From the NCBI GenBank assembly GCA_959347315.1, contig OY365806.1, positions 24,473,855 to 24,537,854 of the forward strand: DNA of 64,000 bases, in the 5' to 3' direction. Position numbers and translations under genes: made by a program. Every line of letters begins with the position of its first letter. The stretch's first letter is position 1. The notes below the pieces were generated by a model. That model searched no databases, was not told where the DNA came from, and worked only from the letters and a program-made list of their open reading frames with translations. Positions 1-12,808 of this stretch are shown piece after piece. This stretch comes from Bimastos eiseni. Its lineage: Eukaryota; Annelida; Clitellata; Crassiclitellata; Lumbricidae.

Positions 1-160
1 TGATGATGATGATGATGATGATGATGACGACGAGGCTTGATTTTCCAAATACCCACAACAGCACCTGACAAAAGCATGTTAGTCTACTCCTGATGGCTCA
101 ACCTGCCTAGGGTAAAATAACGACAACGACCGCTGCAAGTCTGCAACAATTCGTCAGAAG

Positions 161-225
161 ATGAACAGCCGGGCTATCATAATTATCAAGTGTTTGCATA
201 CACGTTGAGAGAATGATTGGAAACA
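161..225 (+). repeat. Direct copy of a ~62-bp piece of the transposase relic
   Basis: The stretch beginning ATGAACAGCCGGGCTATCAT is repeated almost base for base at about 838-901, where it is the part of the transposase relic encoding IHVERMIG. The copy lies about 675 bp upstream in the same orientation. This indicates a second relic copy or a local duplication; the two are nearly identical while the coding region is decayed. Confidence 0.8.
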
Positions 226-432
226 TTTAAGACTTTATGCCTCTCCACTCCCCACAGTTAAGCAAAACGCGAAATTCATCATCATAAAATTTCAGTATTC
301 TTCGATTTCGGGTTGCACAACCCGTACGAAATAATATGCAACACGAACATAGCTCATAATTTCCCGAGCGTGGTAGTAACGGCTTGGCACAGTCGTCGGA
401 CATAGTCCTAATAGTCTGAAGGAATAGAGTTT

Positions 433-905
433 TTGCACGGTAACATAACAAACTCATTTGCGTGTGGCACCAATATTCAATCTGAAGCAAAACTGGAAGC
501 CGCTGTTTTTATTGATTGTTTTGAAATATTCGTTGACAGACCATTTAACTCATTGGTTCGCACAGAGAAAGAGAGAGTGTCTCGATACAAACGCCATTAT
601 GTTGCAAAATTTCTGTTAGGGATTACCCCTCAGGGAGTTATTTCATTCATTTTTTAATGAAGGAGAGGACGTGTGTCAGACAAAAACCCAATTGAACAAA
701 TTGGTTTACTTGATAAATTATTACCAGGGGATGGTGTATTCGCAGATCGTGGATCGACTATTACGTGTGGCATTTATTGGAGCCTCACTTCATATTCCAG
801 CCTATGTAATAGGAGCAGATCAATGAACAGCTTTGGAAAATGAACAGCCGGGCTATCATAATTATCAAGTGTTTGCATACACGTTGAGAGAATGATTGGA
901 AAGAT
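433..905 (+). pseudogene. DDE_Tnp_4 (PIF/Harbinger-like) transposase relic
   Basis: Frame 433-657 reads [31 protein letters not shown] and ISFIF, then two stop codons at 655-660. It continues in frame as GRVSDKNPIEQIGLLDKLLPGD and FADRGS. Another frame then gives LHIPAYVIGADQ and a third gives IHVERMIG near 880-900. These blocks, in this order, are those of DDE_Tnp_4 endonuclease-type transposases. The first Asp (IDCFE) and DRG Asp remain visible. Two stops and at least two frameshifts make it non-functional, and no terminal repeats were found. Confidence 0.75.
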
Positions 906-1715
906 GGAGTTGGAGTTGGCCTGGGAAGTCATTATGGCCTACCTCTTGAGTTTAGTTCAAAGATCATCTCTCGATATTGATGCACTAACTATCAATATGG
1001 TTACTATAATATATGCTGCTACTACTTATCAGCTATCTTAGCAACTCTGTTTAGCCATTATTGTTTAGTCAATTTGCTGCTAAATATTATTCGATCTCCT
1101 CAGTCTAGGGTGTTAAAAAAACCTCTTTAATACGGGGACTGCCTACTCCTGTGATTTCCAACCGCTCGGTTTAACCCCTTGGCGTTGAATTTCATCAGCG
1201 AAGTCGGTTGCCGGATTTCTCTGATAAGTGGTGACAGACGTGAGACGACCTTTCTTGTCCAGCGCCTTTCTGTCTGCAACCAACGCTATACAGACTAGTC
1301 GCTTTCATGGGCACCTTTCTGTTGACCACAGAAGACGAGGCCTGACCCTCCTGGCAATTAAATCTCTTTATTAATAATCTCTAAGTGCCTGGGGAATGAG
1401 GTACCTCCAGGCAAAAAACAATAATAATAATAATAATATAAAATTATCTCCCTGGCACACACAGTTTCGTTCCCTTTAGACCGCGCCAATCGCACAGGAT
1501 GCGAGTTCCTGATGGGTTGGGGAGCAGCATGACAACCGTATTCGGAGACCCTCTGGAGACCGTGCACCTACTTCAGCGTATGTTCATGTGCACCCAAAGA
1601 TTCAGCGCCATTGCCTTCAGAGGCACGTTCAAAGAGCACACCAGGGACGAGGATTCCTGACTACGGCACACCACGGTTTAGTTTAAGTTTCACAGAGCCT
1701 GAGAACAAATGATAA
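906..1715. other. No gene seen
   Basis: Moderately A+T-rich sequence after the transposase relic. A short (AAT)n lies at 1418-1440. Reading frames are short and match nothing I recognise. Confidence 0.6.
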
Positions 1716-1717
1716 TA

Positions 1718-1960
1718 ATGTTATCATCATCATCATCATCATCATCGTCATCGTCATCGTAATCATCATCATCATCATCATCGTCATCATCATCATCATC
1801 GTCATCGTCATCGTAATCATCATCATCATCGTCATCGTCATCGTCATCGTAATAGTCATCATCATCGTCATCGTCGTCGTCGTCGTCATCGTCATCGTCA
1901 TCATCATCAACTAACCAACCATCATCATCATCATCATTGTCATCGTCGTCGTCATCAGAA
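1718..1960. repeat. (ATC/GTC)n microsatellite
   Basis: Roughly 240 bases of ATC and GTC triplets with occasional AATC interruptions. Any Met/Thr or Asp-rich reading frame here is a by-product of the repeat. A further ATC block follows the CCAACC break at 1914-1920. Confidence 0.95.
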
Positions 1961-2276
1961 TCATCATTATTGAATAAATGACAAATTCTTCAATGGAGCT
2001 AGTCTTGTTTAATGCTAAATAGACCAAAGTGATCGCAGGCAAATTTATTCAGTACCGAAGAGTAAGTCACTGGAATCATCTGAAAACGAGGCTTTCCCCA
2101 GTTAGAAATAAATCTTTGTGATGCAGAGGATGCGATCCTTTTCGTCCCTTTAGCCAATGAGCATGAAAACATGAATAATCTCTAGGTCAGAGCATCACAG
2201 AGGTCAGAGGTCATGAAGATGTTTTTACCTCTGTGACATCACAAGCATTTACAGTCTCAGCTGACGTCTAACGCCT

Positions 2277-2410
2277 ACCTTAAGTTCTATATATTATATA
2301 CCTTATTATATATATATTTATTTATATATATATACCTTAAGTTCTATATATTATATACCTTATTATATATATATTTATTTATATATATATACCTTAAGTT
2401 CTATATATTG
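2277..2410. repeat. Tandem repeat, ~58-bp unit, 2.3 copies
   Basis: ACCTTAAGTTCTATATATTA then TATACCTTATTATATATATATTTATTTATATATA is repeated exactly once and begun a third time. Confidence 0.9.
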
Positions 2411-2476
2411 GTGACAGATGATAACTCAATTCAATCCATGTATATTATAGGCTATTACGTCTGCGCATGCAAAGTA

Positions 2477-2600
2477 GTGGGACGCGGTGGTGCAGCGGTG
2501 TAATCTGTGCCGTATATAAATACATTATATATATGCATATAATAAATATATAAGATTTTGTCCTAAGTGCATGGAGTTTCGAACCTCAATTCGTTCGAAC
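2477..2600 (+). mobile_element. Possible tRNA-like SINE head split by an AT run
   Basis: GGTGGTGCAGCGGTGTAATC (A-box-like) and, about 60 bases on, GGAGTTTCGAACCTC (B-box-like) are separated by a TA-rich stretch that may be an insertion. Suggestive only. Confidence 0.3.
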
Positions 2601-5030
2601 CTATGTGTATATTTACGTATGCATTGCACATGTAAGGATGGAAATATATAATTATTCCAAGATTATATATGTTGTCTCTGCACAGTAAGTAGTTGTATAT
2701 AAATATATATGAATATATATATATATCGTTCCTTAAACTTGTCGGTTCTCGTATAGAGGCTTCTCCTTCAAATTGGCCTAGCTGTGACTGTGGTGAGAAT
2801 TATTCTACTTTACTTTACTCTAATTCAATTAAGTAAAACCTAATCTAATCTAAGTTAATCGTCTTCAATCTAATGACCTTTGTAACACAATTAACAAAAT
2901 GACTGAGGCATAAATGTTGAATCGTCTTATGTTGACTTTATGTTTAATAATGTAATGCAATAACTACAATTTCCATAGCATCGTCAGTAGGCCTAACAAT
3001 TGGCCACCTCTAGAATGTCAAGTGCGACTGACCAATTTGATAACCCGCCCATTCATATATCACACACGCCTAACGCCCTTAGCTCTCTTTTTGTCTAGCT
3101 TAGAGGTCTGCTCTTCCACTTATCCCTCTTGTTTTCTTTTCTTTTTATCTGCTTCACGATTATTATCATTACAATAATTGCAAGAAAAGTTTTGAGATTA
3201 CTTACTCAGCAGCCAGTCAGAGTTTCTTACAGTTGAAGCACAGAAGGAATGGTAGGATGTCGTTGGCTGAGATATTTGCCAATGCAGGATATCTCGTTCC
3301 TTGGACTTTCTGTTATAGGATATTTCCACAGCAGAGATGCCCAGTGGTTGAGCGTCACGACAACCATAGAGGAGGCTGTGCAGCCTTAGACATCGCCCAC
3401 ATCATGAAGAGACATCTTATCACCAGTGGGTGTGATGATGGTGTAGCAAAGGGTTTCTACGTGTGTGTGTGTGTCATAATGTACGGTGCTAATGAAAACA
3501 ATGCACGACGGAGAGACAAAGAAGAGAGAAAACAAGCAGTGAACGAACACTGATGCACCTTTGATAGATGGGATAATCAGATTATTACAGCCTATCTGCC
3601 GTGTGCTTTGAGGCTCCTGGGTGGATGCCATATATATATATATATTATATATATATGTTTTACATTTATATATATTATATATATATAAATGATCTTGGGT
3701 GGATGCCATATATATAATATATATATATGTTATACATCATATATTATATATATATATATATATGATATTGGGTGGATGCCATAGACATGTTAGCAGGATC
3801 AGCTTTAATGCTGATACGTACAACACTCAATAACATGGCCTCTCGTTGGCTGAGGTATTTACCAATGCAGAATCACTCTTACTCACTCGCAACCTCGCTC
3901 TCACTCAGTCTGTCTCTTTGTCTGCGTGCGTATCGGATATGTCTGTATGAAATTGTGTCTGTATGGACGTGTAGTCTATCTTCTGAACGATCTATTTATG
4001 CCGAATCGCCTATTTGTATGCACGTAGGCTCCTTTTCCCTTTCGCTGATCGCTGCCGAATAGAAAATGAGAAGGAAAATAGGAAGAGGGAGAGTGGGAGA
4101 GAAGGAAAGATAAAAAGAGGGAGAGAGAGAAACAGGTTCGCTATGTTCAGCTGTACACACACCACTGCCTCGGATACAGCAACTGTATTTCCGTGAGGCA
4201 TTAGTTGTACAGAATACGTCTACGTCTGTGTAATATTATATCGTTCCGCATCTGATGGAAAGAATCGTGCAGACAATTTATTTTTTCTCGTGATCGGAAT
4301 TCTCCGTTACAGTTGCATGCAGCCGAACACTATCCTATGCTAAAAAAACTCCGTTGTTACGTCAGCATCATTACTGATGTCCATGTGAAACTAATACTTT
4401 TAATATTACTAACAGTTAACGCAAGCAAAAAACACCGACACCAATCCTAGCAGTGATCTCAATACCCAGCCTATATAAGACCATTGATTGAGATACTTAT
4501 AAATGATGATGTTCTTATTCAATGGTCTAAGGAAATCAGGGGCGTCCAGATAGAGGGTAGGGGTCGGAGGAAAATGCCTCCAATTTCAGGTAGGGGGAAC
4601 ATTTATTGAGTCTTAGGAGGAATATCTAGCCTTTCTGGCACTTGGCATCGGGGTGTTTGCCTTCGTCACTCAGAGTGGAATTGACGCCTCTGATAGAAAT
4701 TGTGAACAATAATAATGCTGCAAGAGGTTCCAATGATCCGCAGTGTAATTGCCACTATATATAACAACACAAGCGATTGTTCCATACTTTGAGTTCCACA
4801 CGTTTGATCAGTAAATAAAATCTGAACCGAGGCAAAAGTGTAATTGTGTAAATGGGCAATCAACGAGAAATCTATCCATAGACCTAGGACATCATATGTC
4901 ACCGAAAGTCCCATAGAAGGTTGAATAGAAAAGTTGTTGTTGATGATAACGACGAAGAAAATGTTGATGATAATTGATAATGACTGCGATGATGTTGCTG
5001 ATAATAATGACATTGCTATCGTTCGATGCT
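2600..5030. other. No gene seen; TA-rich blocks and a 32-bp direct repeat
   Basis: Apart from the tandem repeat at 3620-3785, this holds TA-rich stretches (2640-2730) and a purine block (4065-4135). A ~32-bp direct repeat with TCGTTGGCTGAG(A/G)TATTT is at 3258-3290 and 3841-3873. No coding similarity seen. Confidence 0.55.
3620..3785. repeat. Tandem repeat with GGGTGGATGCCATA at ~75-bp intervals
   Basis: GGGTGGATGCCATA occurs at about 3619, 3697 and 3772, separated by TA-rich filler of similar length. Confidence 0.85.
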
Positions 5031-5040
5031 GTTGCTCTTG

Positions 5041-5120
5041 ATGATGACGATGACGGTGACGATGACGACGACGACGACGGCGGCGGCGACGACGACGACG
5101 ATGACGATGACGATGACAAC

Positions 5121-5175
<55 letters not shown>

Positions 5176-5176
5176 C

Positions 5177-5256
<80 letters not shown>
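5041..5256. repeat. (GAT/GAC)n microsatellite
   Basis: GAC-rich at the left, then about 140 bases of nearly pure GAT. All three frames are open (poly-Asp, poly-Met, and Ser on the reverse). I see no splice or coding context, so I do not call a protein. Confidence 0.97.
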
Positions 5257-5257
<1 letters not shown>

Positions 5258-5383
5258 CTTATAGGATGTTTATTGATCAGCTGAGGTGGATTGTGTCACG
5301 GTTTCAATTGGCCTCCTGGCTCATTCGCTAGAACACAAGCAATAATTACTCATGGTATACAGCCAAAACGCATTGTAATCATT

Positions 5384-5398
5384 ACTATTATTATTATT

Positions 5399-5439
<41 letters not shown>

Positions 5440-5457
5440 TATTATTATTATTATTAC
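5384..5457. repeat. Fold-back (ATT)n-(AAT)n-(ATT)n microsatellite
   Basis: TTATTATTATTATTG is followed by a long (AAT)n, then (ATT)n. The two outer and the middle blocks are complementary and can form a hairpin. Confidence 0.93.
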
Positions 5458-5734
5458 AAATGTTTTTAAAACACGAAATGCCACACTTAAAGGCGTTCAA
5501 TCGATTGCCATACGAATATTTGCTAAATATCATAATTCTTTAAAGTCACTAGGAAACAGTGTGTTTTGAGACGTTTCTCAAAGGAAGAAAAGAGTAGAGA
5601 CATCGGACAAACATTGCATGGTTAGTCTAGTCGGTTCCATTACTGCTCCTGCTTCTGTCATCTCTTTACTGTCTCGATAATAATGATAATAGTTATAAAA
5701 ATAATAACTTATTGATAACAATAACTATTATTAT

Positions 5735-5735
5735 G

Positions 5736-5809
<74 letters not shown>
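5735..5809. repeat. (ATC)n microsatellite
   Basis: About 75 bases of uninterrupted ATC, reverse-complement type of the GAT arrays at the start of the window and at 5041-5256. Confidence 0.97.
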
Positions 5810-6582
5810 TCTTGTGCGTCTATATATGGCAGGTATTTGGAATTCTGACATTAAATCACTTCTTGGCGAAGTAACTGGTCTAACTCTTCTTATAAGTGCA
5901 TTTACCACGTTCAATTTGACGGCAGCAATAAAATGACCCTTTGTCTTATTGAGGCGGAATGGGAATATGCATTCAGACAAAGACTAGCCAGTTTTTTTTC
6001 TTGCGTCTTCCCTTAGAAGGCTGAGCATGTAACGATCCGTAGTCCACTCTTGTACTAGTCTAACGTTCGTCTACAAAACCTAGTTTGTTGTCCACGCATG
6101 ACATGTAGTTTTGAATATGAAACATTCGACATCCAAAGGACTGTTCTGTTGCAAGCGTCAGAAACTGGACTGAATTCAAACGAAGACAAAATGCAGACAT
6201 TGTTTGTTTTAACGAGACTGACATATGTGTCTCGTTGTCTCTCCAGTCATTTATCGTCCCAATTATTCTCGTTCAGGTTAGCTGTCAATCGAAGTCAGCC
6301 GTGCTCGAAGAAATGCTCACGTGATCCTACGTTTCTGTCAATGGCAGTTGCGGAAGAAGTGGCCAACATATTCAGTCTGAATAATATGTAATATAAATTT
6401 TCAAAATTGCTCAACGCAACATGAGAGCTCACTTTGGGAGCATGGGCCATTGTTTTTGAGCATACTTCTAAGGAAGGCACAGATTTAAATATATATTTAT
6501 AGAGTACCCGGTTCGCCCAGGTAGTCCTTACAATTCTTAAGTGTGTTGAACGTTGCTTCCCCATGGTCGCCTATAATAAGGA

Positions 6583-7751
6583 CAGTGATGGGCACTTTTA
6601 ACTACTGTAGTTATTAACTAGTAGTTATAACTACTATAGAAGCAGTTGCCTAGTAGTTTTAACTAGTTTTTAAGAAGTAGTTTAAAAATAGTTATAACTA
6701 CTTTTATCAAGTAGTTTTAAGTGTACTACAAGATTTCATATTAACTACATTTTTTCCTATTTACTAGTTCCGTCTTACAGGAATTTCTGTCAATTCACTA
6801 CAGACGTGGACGTTGCCCATAATAATCTCATGAGTAAATTCGCTATGTATTTGTTTCATGAAAATTTGAGCATAGCCTACTACAGTATTGTGAGGAAGTG
6901 GGTTCCTCTCAGAACTATAGAGAAGGCCTGAGGCATTATGCCTGCCTAATGGCATACTATGAAGATTGTTGCGCGATAAGAACTAGAGTAAAGCGGTCTT
7001 AGATGGGTTGGGCTTACAGCCAAGACAGCGCTGGATGACCATAAGTGGGCAGCCTGGCTACAACTGAGAGAAGTGATGGTCGATTCAAGAATGACAGAGG
7101 TGAGAGAGAGACAGACAGAGACAGACAGAGACACAACGGTAAGAGACTGGACATTCCGTTACTGGCTGGTTAGATGTATTAGATGATCTGAGCAGCGATT
7201 GGCAACGTACGAAGAATCACGGTTGATGCAGACAGCAAAAGGTAAGGTATACAGTTATATAAATGTATATCACTTGTATTGTAATATATATATACTACTT
7301 TTTGATTCTGAAATTAACATTTTCTAAGAGTTATACAGTTCTGGACTTTGTAGGTTAGACATTTTTCTAGTTGTAACAACTTGGCTTATGTTACTGCTAA
7401 AACTGCGCTCTGATCAGGGTGCTTTGTAGCATGTCCTAGTAGTTCTTGTCCTTGCTAGTTTACAATTAGATAATATGTCATTGTGTTTCTGATCATTTTT
7501 ATTACTTATGTTGAATATCAGGAATTAATACTGGCAATAAATTTGCACACTGCTTGTTGACTATCAATGCACCATGACATAACATTAGCAAAGTAGTTAT
7601 AAAAGTAGTTAACTACTTATGTAGTAGTTACAAATGTAGTTATAACTACTTGTCATCTAAAGTAGTTAAATAGTATAGTTATAACTACATATTTTGAAAG
7701 TAGTTCGGAAGCAGTTTTAACCACTAGTCAAGTAGTTGGTGCTCATCACTG
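6583..7751. mobile_element. Non-autonomous hAT-like element with perfect 8-bp target duplication
   Basis: Ends CAGTGATGGGCAC and (reverse) CAGTGATGAGCAC. Both flanks are AATAAGGA (6575-6582 and 7752-7759), the 8-bp duplication typical of hAT. Both subterminal regions (about 6595-6730 and 7590-7735) are packed with AGTAGTT / AACTACT motifs on both strands, the usual transposase-binding arrangement. The 1169-bp interior has no long reading frame, so it is non-autonomous. Confidence 0.88.
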
Positions 7752-9079
7752 AATAAGGAGGCACTTACAACATGTGCAAATGAGTCACCAAGCAGGCAAA
7801 TGAAATGTCAGAATAACCTATTTTAATTATAGTTAAGTAATAATACTCTTAAGATAATAAGATTTGATTGAAGCTTCGTAGTGGGGCAATTGCTCCATTG
7901 CCCCAACGTGCTGGTACCAATGGCTTCAGCAGGCAGACTATTTCACCTACTTTGAAAGCCAGACAGTCTCAGGGTGCCAGCGAGTTAGAGACAAAGCAAA
8001 GCACAGATTTCATCATCTCCTCCTCCTCCTCCTCCTCCTCAGCTCTTCATCATCCTCGCTTCTTTCTTTTTCTTTCTTGTCTCTTTCTCTTCTTCTTCAC
8101 CTCATCCTTCTCATTATCTTATCAGCTGATATATTGTGGGTGCAGAGGCGTGTTACTTATCATAATTATGATAAAGACACTCAAGAGCTTCAGTCGTACA
8201 TTATGACCTTAAGTACCCTATCTATCAAATTTGAAATTTAAGTAGAATTAAACATGTTACTAATTAGGCTATATAGACCCAACGGTGCTTTAGCCACAGC
8301 ATCTCTCAGGTATGGAGCCGATTATCATAAAATATGGCTTAAAATGTTTTTGGCATATTTTGTGCTATCTTTTAACCTCGGCTTTTCACGCAACGCGATA
8401 ATTTCACCATCGTTACTGAGCATGGTAGAAATGACCATATTGTTGAGAAATTCAATCTAGATGTATTCTAAGATACTTGATCTTGGTCTGCATGCATAGA
8501 AAGCGGCTGCAGATGGTTGAGTTCATTAATAGTGCGAAAGAATCAATTAAACTGAAACAGAACATTTCCCAAAATTAAGCTTACAGAAATGTAATGAAAG
8601 CAGATATTTATATAGCGGTACTTTTGGCAACAATACCACGGTGCCCGGCGACCAAGTCACGATTTCTGGCTGCGAAAAAATGTAGGGTAGATGGTCTGAG
8701 CTTGAGCTATGCAAATTGGCAGAGATCAGACGACACTCCTAAAGAACTCGTAGTGAGAATAAACTGACCCTTTGGTCCTGATATCGTGACTCTTAAGTCC
8801 AAACAGTCATGCAAGTGTTCAAGTGTTCATGGCAAGTGGCCTGCTGTTGACGTAGAATTCAATTGGCCTGCATACCAGTTAGCGACATCGATGCACCGCG
8901 TGTAAACCTGCAGTCAGGCCGACCGGTCATAGACACACGTGGACTTGTAGATCTAGGCAGATTGAACGAAAATTTCATACTTTATGACTCGATGATCTTG
9001 CTTATATACTCTAATGGATATTGTGGAAATGCTGTTATTGTTCATTTGTTGTCATAGAATGATATTGGTAAGTGCGAGA

Positions 9080-9420
9080 CGTCTGCCTTTTCAGTCGTCG
9101 TATGGCATTCTCGCCATTCCATCCCTCTTCCTTCGCCATGCATTCTATTTCCGTCCTTTCCTCCTCACTTCCTTCCTCCCTACATTCTTCTCTACCTTCG
9201 CTGTCTTCCTCCGTGTCTGTCGTCAGCCTACATACTCTCATTCAGTCTCTGCCTTTCTGCCTACATGCCTTTCCAGTTGACTGTATGTCTGCCTGCTCAT
9301 TCTACCTGTTCCGTGTTTCTCTGTTTTTTTCATCTGTCAATCACCGTCTTCCTACCGTCCTTCTGGCGTTTCCTATCTGCCATTTTTGCCTTCCTGTCTG
9401 CCTCATTGTGTCGTCATTTA
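9080..9420. repeat. Pyrimidine-rich tract
   Basis: About 340 bases rich in CTTCC, TTCCTCC and CTGCC words on the plus strand. The Ser/Leu/Phe-rich frames here follow from composition; no domain is visible. Confidence 0.6.
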
Positions 9421-9576
9421 ACACAGACGTTCGTTCGCTAATGAACTTATGAAATTTCGTAATCGCTGAATTATCTTAAACCGATTTTACACCCAACTGT
9501 AAACATGGCTTAAGGATCATCATCGCAATGTAATCATCATCAGCATCATCGATGTCAAATTCATCAGCACTATAGT

Positions 9577-9579
9577 AAA

Positions 9580-9671
<92 letters not shown>

Positions 9672-9672
9672 G
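9577..9672. repeat. (CTA)n-(ATA)n compound microsatellite
   Basis: Twenty or so CTA triplets run into ten or so AAT triplets. Confidence 0.97.
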
Positions 9673-11386
9673 TAGGCCCTAATAATTATAACTCTCATAA
9701 TCACTACAATCATTGTAATCACCATTAAAAATATTATCAATCAATCAATCGATCAGTCAATCACTTCATTTGATATATCACATTGGAACGGAATATTGTA
9801 ATGACAAGCGAGCGTGAATCAGATATTTGAATCATCACCATCATTATAATTAACAACAGGGCACTCTTTTTCAACGGTTACAGCGTTAATCTTCGGTTAT
9901 GACTCTATAACAGAGACAGATCCGTTTTGTTTTTTGGTTCCGTTCAGAGTAGGCCTATGTGACTTAAAGGGTAAAATTTCTATGGCACGCTGTTAGAGTG
10001 GACCTACAAATTAATAATAATTATTAACACGATTTTGCGTTTCGGTTACTAAAGCGTAACATCGAGGCCTAGGGACATTTCCAGACACCATAGAGGTTAT
10101 CACCTAATGGTCTACATTTTTAACAAAGACCTACATGTAGCCCAGTCATATTCAAACTTCATCAACATGTTATGAAAATCAACTGCCTGTCGTGCAGATT
10201 CATACATGTGCTGAATATTGCTGTCTAACAGCCTATTGATTTGGATGCTCTCTTTTCATCATCGTTGCAACGACATTACTTGTAGGCTACGTCACAAATG
10301 GGGTGCGGGGGACGCAGCAACAATCGGATCGATGTCATGCATTGTGTTCACTTGTAAAAACAGCAGGTGCATGCATTCATTGGGACACGTTTGCGCTTAC
10401 ACTGCCACAAAAGGCTAAGTGTGAATAAACCTCCGATCACCATTACGCGTGACAATTGAGGAGCAATAAGTCATCACTTAAAGGTTTGCTATTGTCATTG
10501 ACACGCCTCCTTTACTAAGAAGCAGTCGCTCTTTGATCTTATTCGCCGCGTCGTCAAGAAGCTATTACTTTCTATGACGATTGTGATCAACGCCGTCAAT
10601 GACAGTTTATGCTATGTAATGTGATGTGAATCATGTGATGTAATGGAATACTTATAGCGCCGTGCACTCGATATTGGATAATAGAATTTATACGTGAATC
10701 TTCATTTTATGGGTTATGGCGACGATTAATATTCTTAGCGATGCCGTATAAATAGCTAAACCTACCCTAATCAATGAAAAATAATAATTATGTCAACAAT
10801 AAGTATGTTATTTAAATAGAATGGAATCGCTGCCAGAGCTTGGGTAGGTGAGTAAGAGGAGCAACAGCCTTGGTGAACCCCTCGAAGGCGCGAACTCCAT
10901 CGTGATTAGTTAAAGTCCCCTACCATGGGGTACTCAACGCACAACGGCGCGGCTAGTGAGACTCCAATTGTGAGGGCTTGTGAGGTTGATAGTGGATTGT
11001 ACGGCTTCTGGCTTAATGAAGGAGAAGTGATAGAGAGGTTCAAGATTGGTCGCTGCGCGCTAGAGACGAATGTTAGTCTAACTCACACTTCATGCCGTTT
11101 AATTAGCTGCAGTAAGTTTATCCGGTTAAACCGCCATCACATCTACGGCCACATCGGATGTATTTCCATCAAAGAGAAGTCATCCTAAAACGAGCTGAGA
11201 ATTGAGTCCCTGAAAAATTGACTTAAAAATAGCATTATAGCGCATAAAGTGTCCCGATTAGGGAGAGTTTTTTAATTTATTGGCAGCACCTTTGATGAGA
11301 GGCCTCGCCATAGGCTAGAAAGTTTATGCTAATCGGATCAATGATTATTACATGGCCTATGGAAGTGAATCATATTATCGTTTTGG

Positions 11387-11387
<1 letters not shown>

Positions 11388-11450
<63 letters not shown>

Positions 11451-11470
11451 TGTGTGTGTATGTGTGTGAC
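11388..11470. repeat. (TA)n-(TG)n compound dinucleotide repeat
   Basis: TATATA for about 30 bases then TGTG for about 50 bases with two A interruptions. Confidence 0.97.
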
Positions 11471-11868
11471 TATAGCACGTTCCGACGCAAGCAGCACGAA
11501 CGCGGTGAACACCATCTGCGATTATACAGGACTAAATGAAACAACAGGTTTACGACATGATAGTCGTGAAACAGAGATAGACCGACACGAACGGTGATTA
11601 AACTCAATAAAAATTAACAAAGCAACCACTACTAAACTGGACAAAAGGAGACAGAAAAATTCAACGGACAAACTCTGAGAAGGCAGAATTGAAATAATTT
11701 TATGTTATCGTGTGTTATAGATCATGCTCTATAGATTGTATATTGAAGGGAAGAATTTTATGAGTTTCAGTACTCGCTGAGAGCTAATGCACTTGGGCTT
11801 TGCGCGGTAAGTCCTTGTGTTGTTTAAGATTACCAACTACAGTAAAGGAACTTGCTTACCAGCTAAGC

Positions 11869-12808
11869 TTAAAGGGGTAACTCCACCTCGCAGTTTAACG
11901 TTAAACCAGGGCCGTCCATTTAATGAGTATGCATGCCAATCATATCGAACCACCCGAAGGCTATAGCGGTCTAGCAGCTGGGTCCGTCCATGTCAATTGA
12001 GTGGTCAGTGATGGAAATGTTGGCGCTTAATGCCTCTCTGTAGTTCATTTGCATTTCAATAATAATATAGGTCCCGGAATTTGGGCTGAGGTTCGACCTT
12101 GTCAATTGTAGTTGCTCCAGAGGGGACAACTAGGGTAGTCCATCTGAACAGGGTCAAAGATGCTGGGAGACGGCAGTGCATGACGCACATGCCAAACGAC
12201 TGGACATAACAACAGACGTGCGTTGATAACAGGGCACATAATCGTGAACTGCAAAACTGAGACGCTGTGACATAATGTAAACAGATATCCAATTGTGATG
12301 CCAATCAATAGATATATATATTATTGTCAGGATAGATAATTAGCAGCCGACACCAGCATTGGAAGCGTGACAGATATCTAAATGCCTATATGATGCTATT
12401 ATTACACCTATTAATCCTTTATCCAGGCTTGGGACTGGCACTGCCACAATATCAGCAGCCGAGGCCCAGTTACGAAGTCATCTCCAGGCAATCGAAGCTA
12501 GTACTGTCAGTGTTTGTGCCTGTATGTGTATATCTGTTCTTTGCGACCCATATTATAATTGAAATGCAAATGAACTACGTCTTTACCATTGAAAGAGATG
12601 CACACAGCTTCATTGTTCATTGTTCATTTTTCATTGTTCCATTGATTGTTCCATAAGAGACCACTCAATCGACGGGCACAGTCCCAGCTGGTCTGGCAGC
12701 TGGGTCTGTGCGATACAATTCTGGAGATTCGATATGATTGGCATGCATACTCATTAAATGGGCGGCCCTGGTTTAACGTTAAACTGCGAGGTGGAGTTAC
12801 CCCTTTAA
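11869..12808. mobile_element. TTAA-flanked element with ~80-bp inverted repeats (copy 1, complete)
   Basis: Left end 11869-11949 and right end 12728-12808 are reverse complements over 81 bases with one mismatch, starting TTAAAGGGGTAACTCCACCT. The resemblance continues imperfectly for about 70 bases further in. TTAA at both tips suggests a TTAA target duplication, as in piggyBac and Kolobok superfamilies. The 940-bp interior has only short reading frames and no transposase, so it is a non-autonomous derivative. Superfamily is inference. Confidence 0.85.

Larger units (their letters stand above)
7760..11860. other. Apparently intergenic; no gene seen
   Basis: Apart from the simple repeats listed for this stretch, I see only short unrecognised frames. 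A (TCC)n run sits at 8018-8041. TTTATATAGCGG at 8610 and TTATAGCGCC at 10652 resemble the 3' UTR word of the CR1-like elements (TTTACATAGCGCC) and may be solo tails. Confidence 0.5.

Noticed and set aside
3233..3553. 106-codon frame as a gene
   Set aside because: Part of it (TCGTTGGCTGAG..) recurs at 3841 as a direct repeat, and the rest matches nothing known to me.
4974..5331. Long open frames encoding poly-Asp, poly-Met or poly-Ser
   Set aside because: They are translations of a GAT/GAC microsatellite that is open in several frames on both strands; no flanking domain, splice signal or conserved context.
5712..5980. Poly-Ser and poly-Asp frames
   Set aside because: Same reason: an uninterrupted ATC array.
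12390..12656. Possible small secreted or membrane protein ([20 protein letters not shown]..) repeated at 34542-34910
   Set aside because: It lies inside both copies of the TTAA element and differs between them by indels that change the frame; better explained as element DNA than as a gene.
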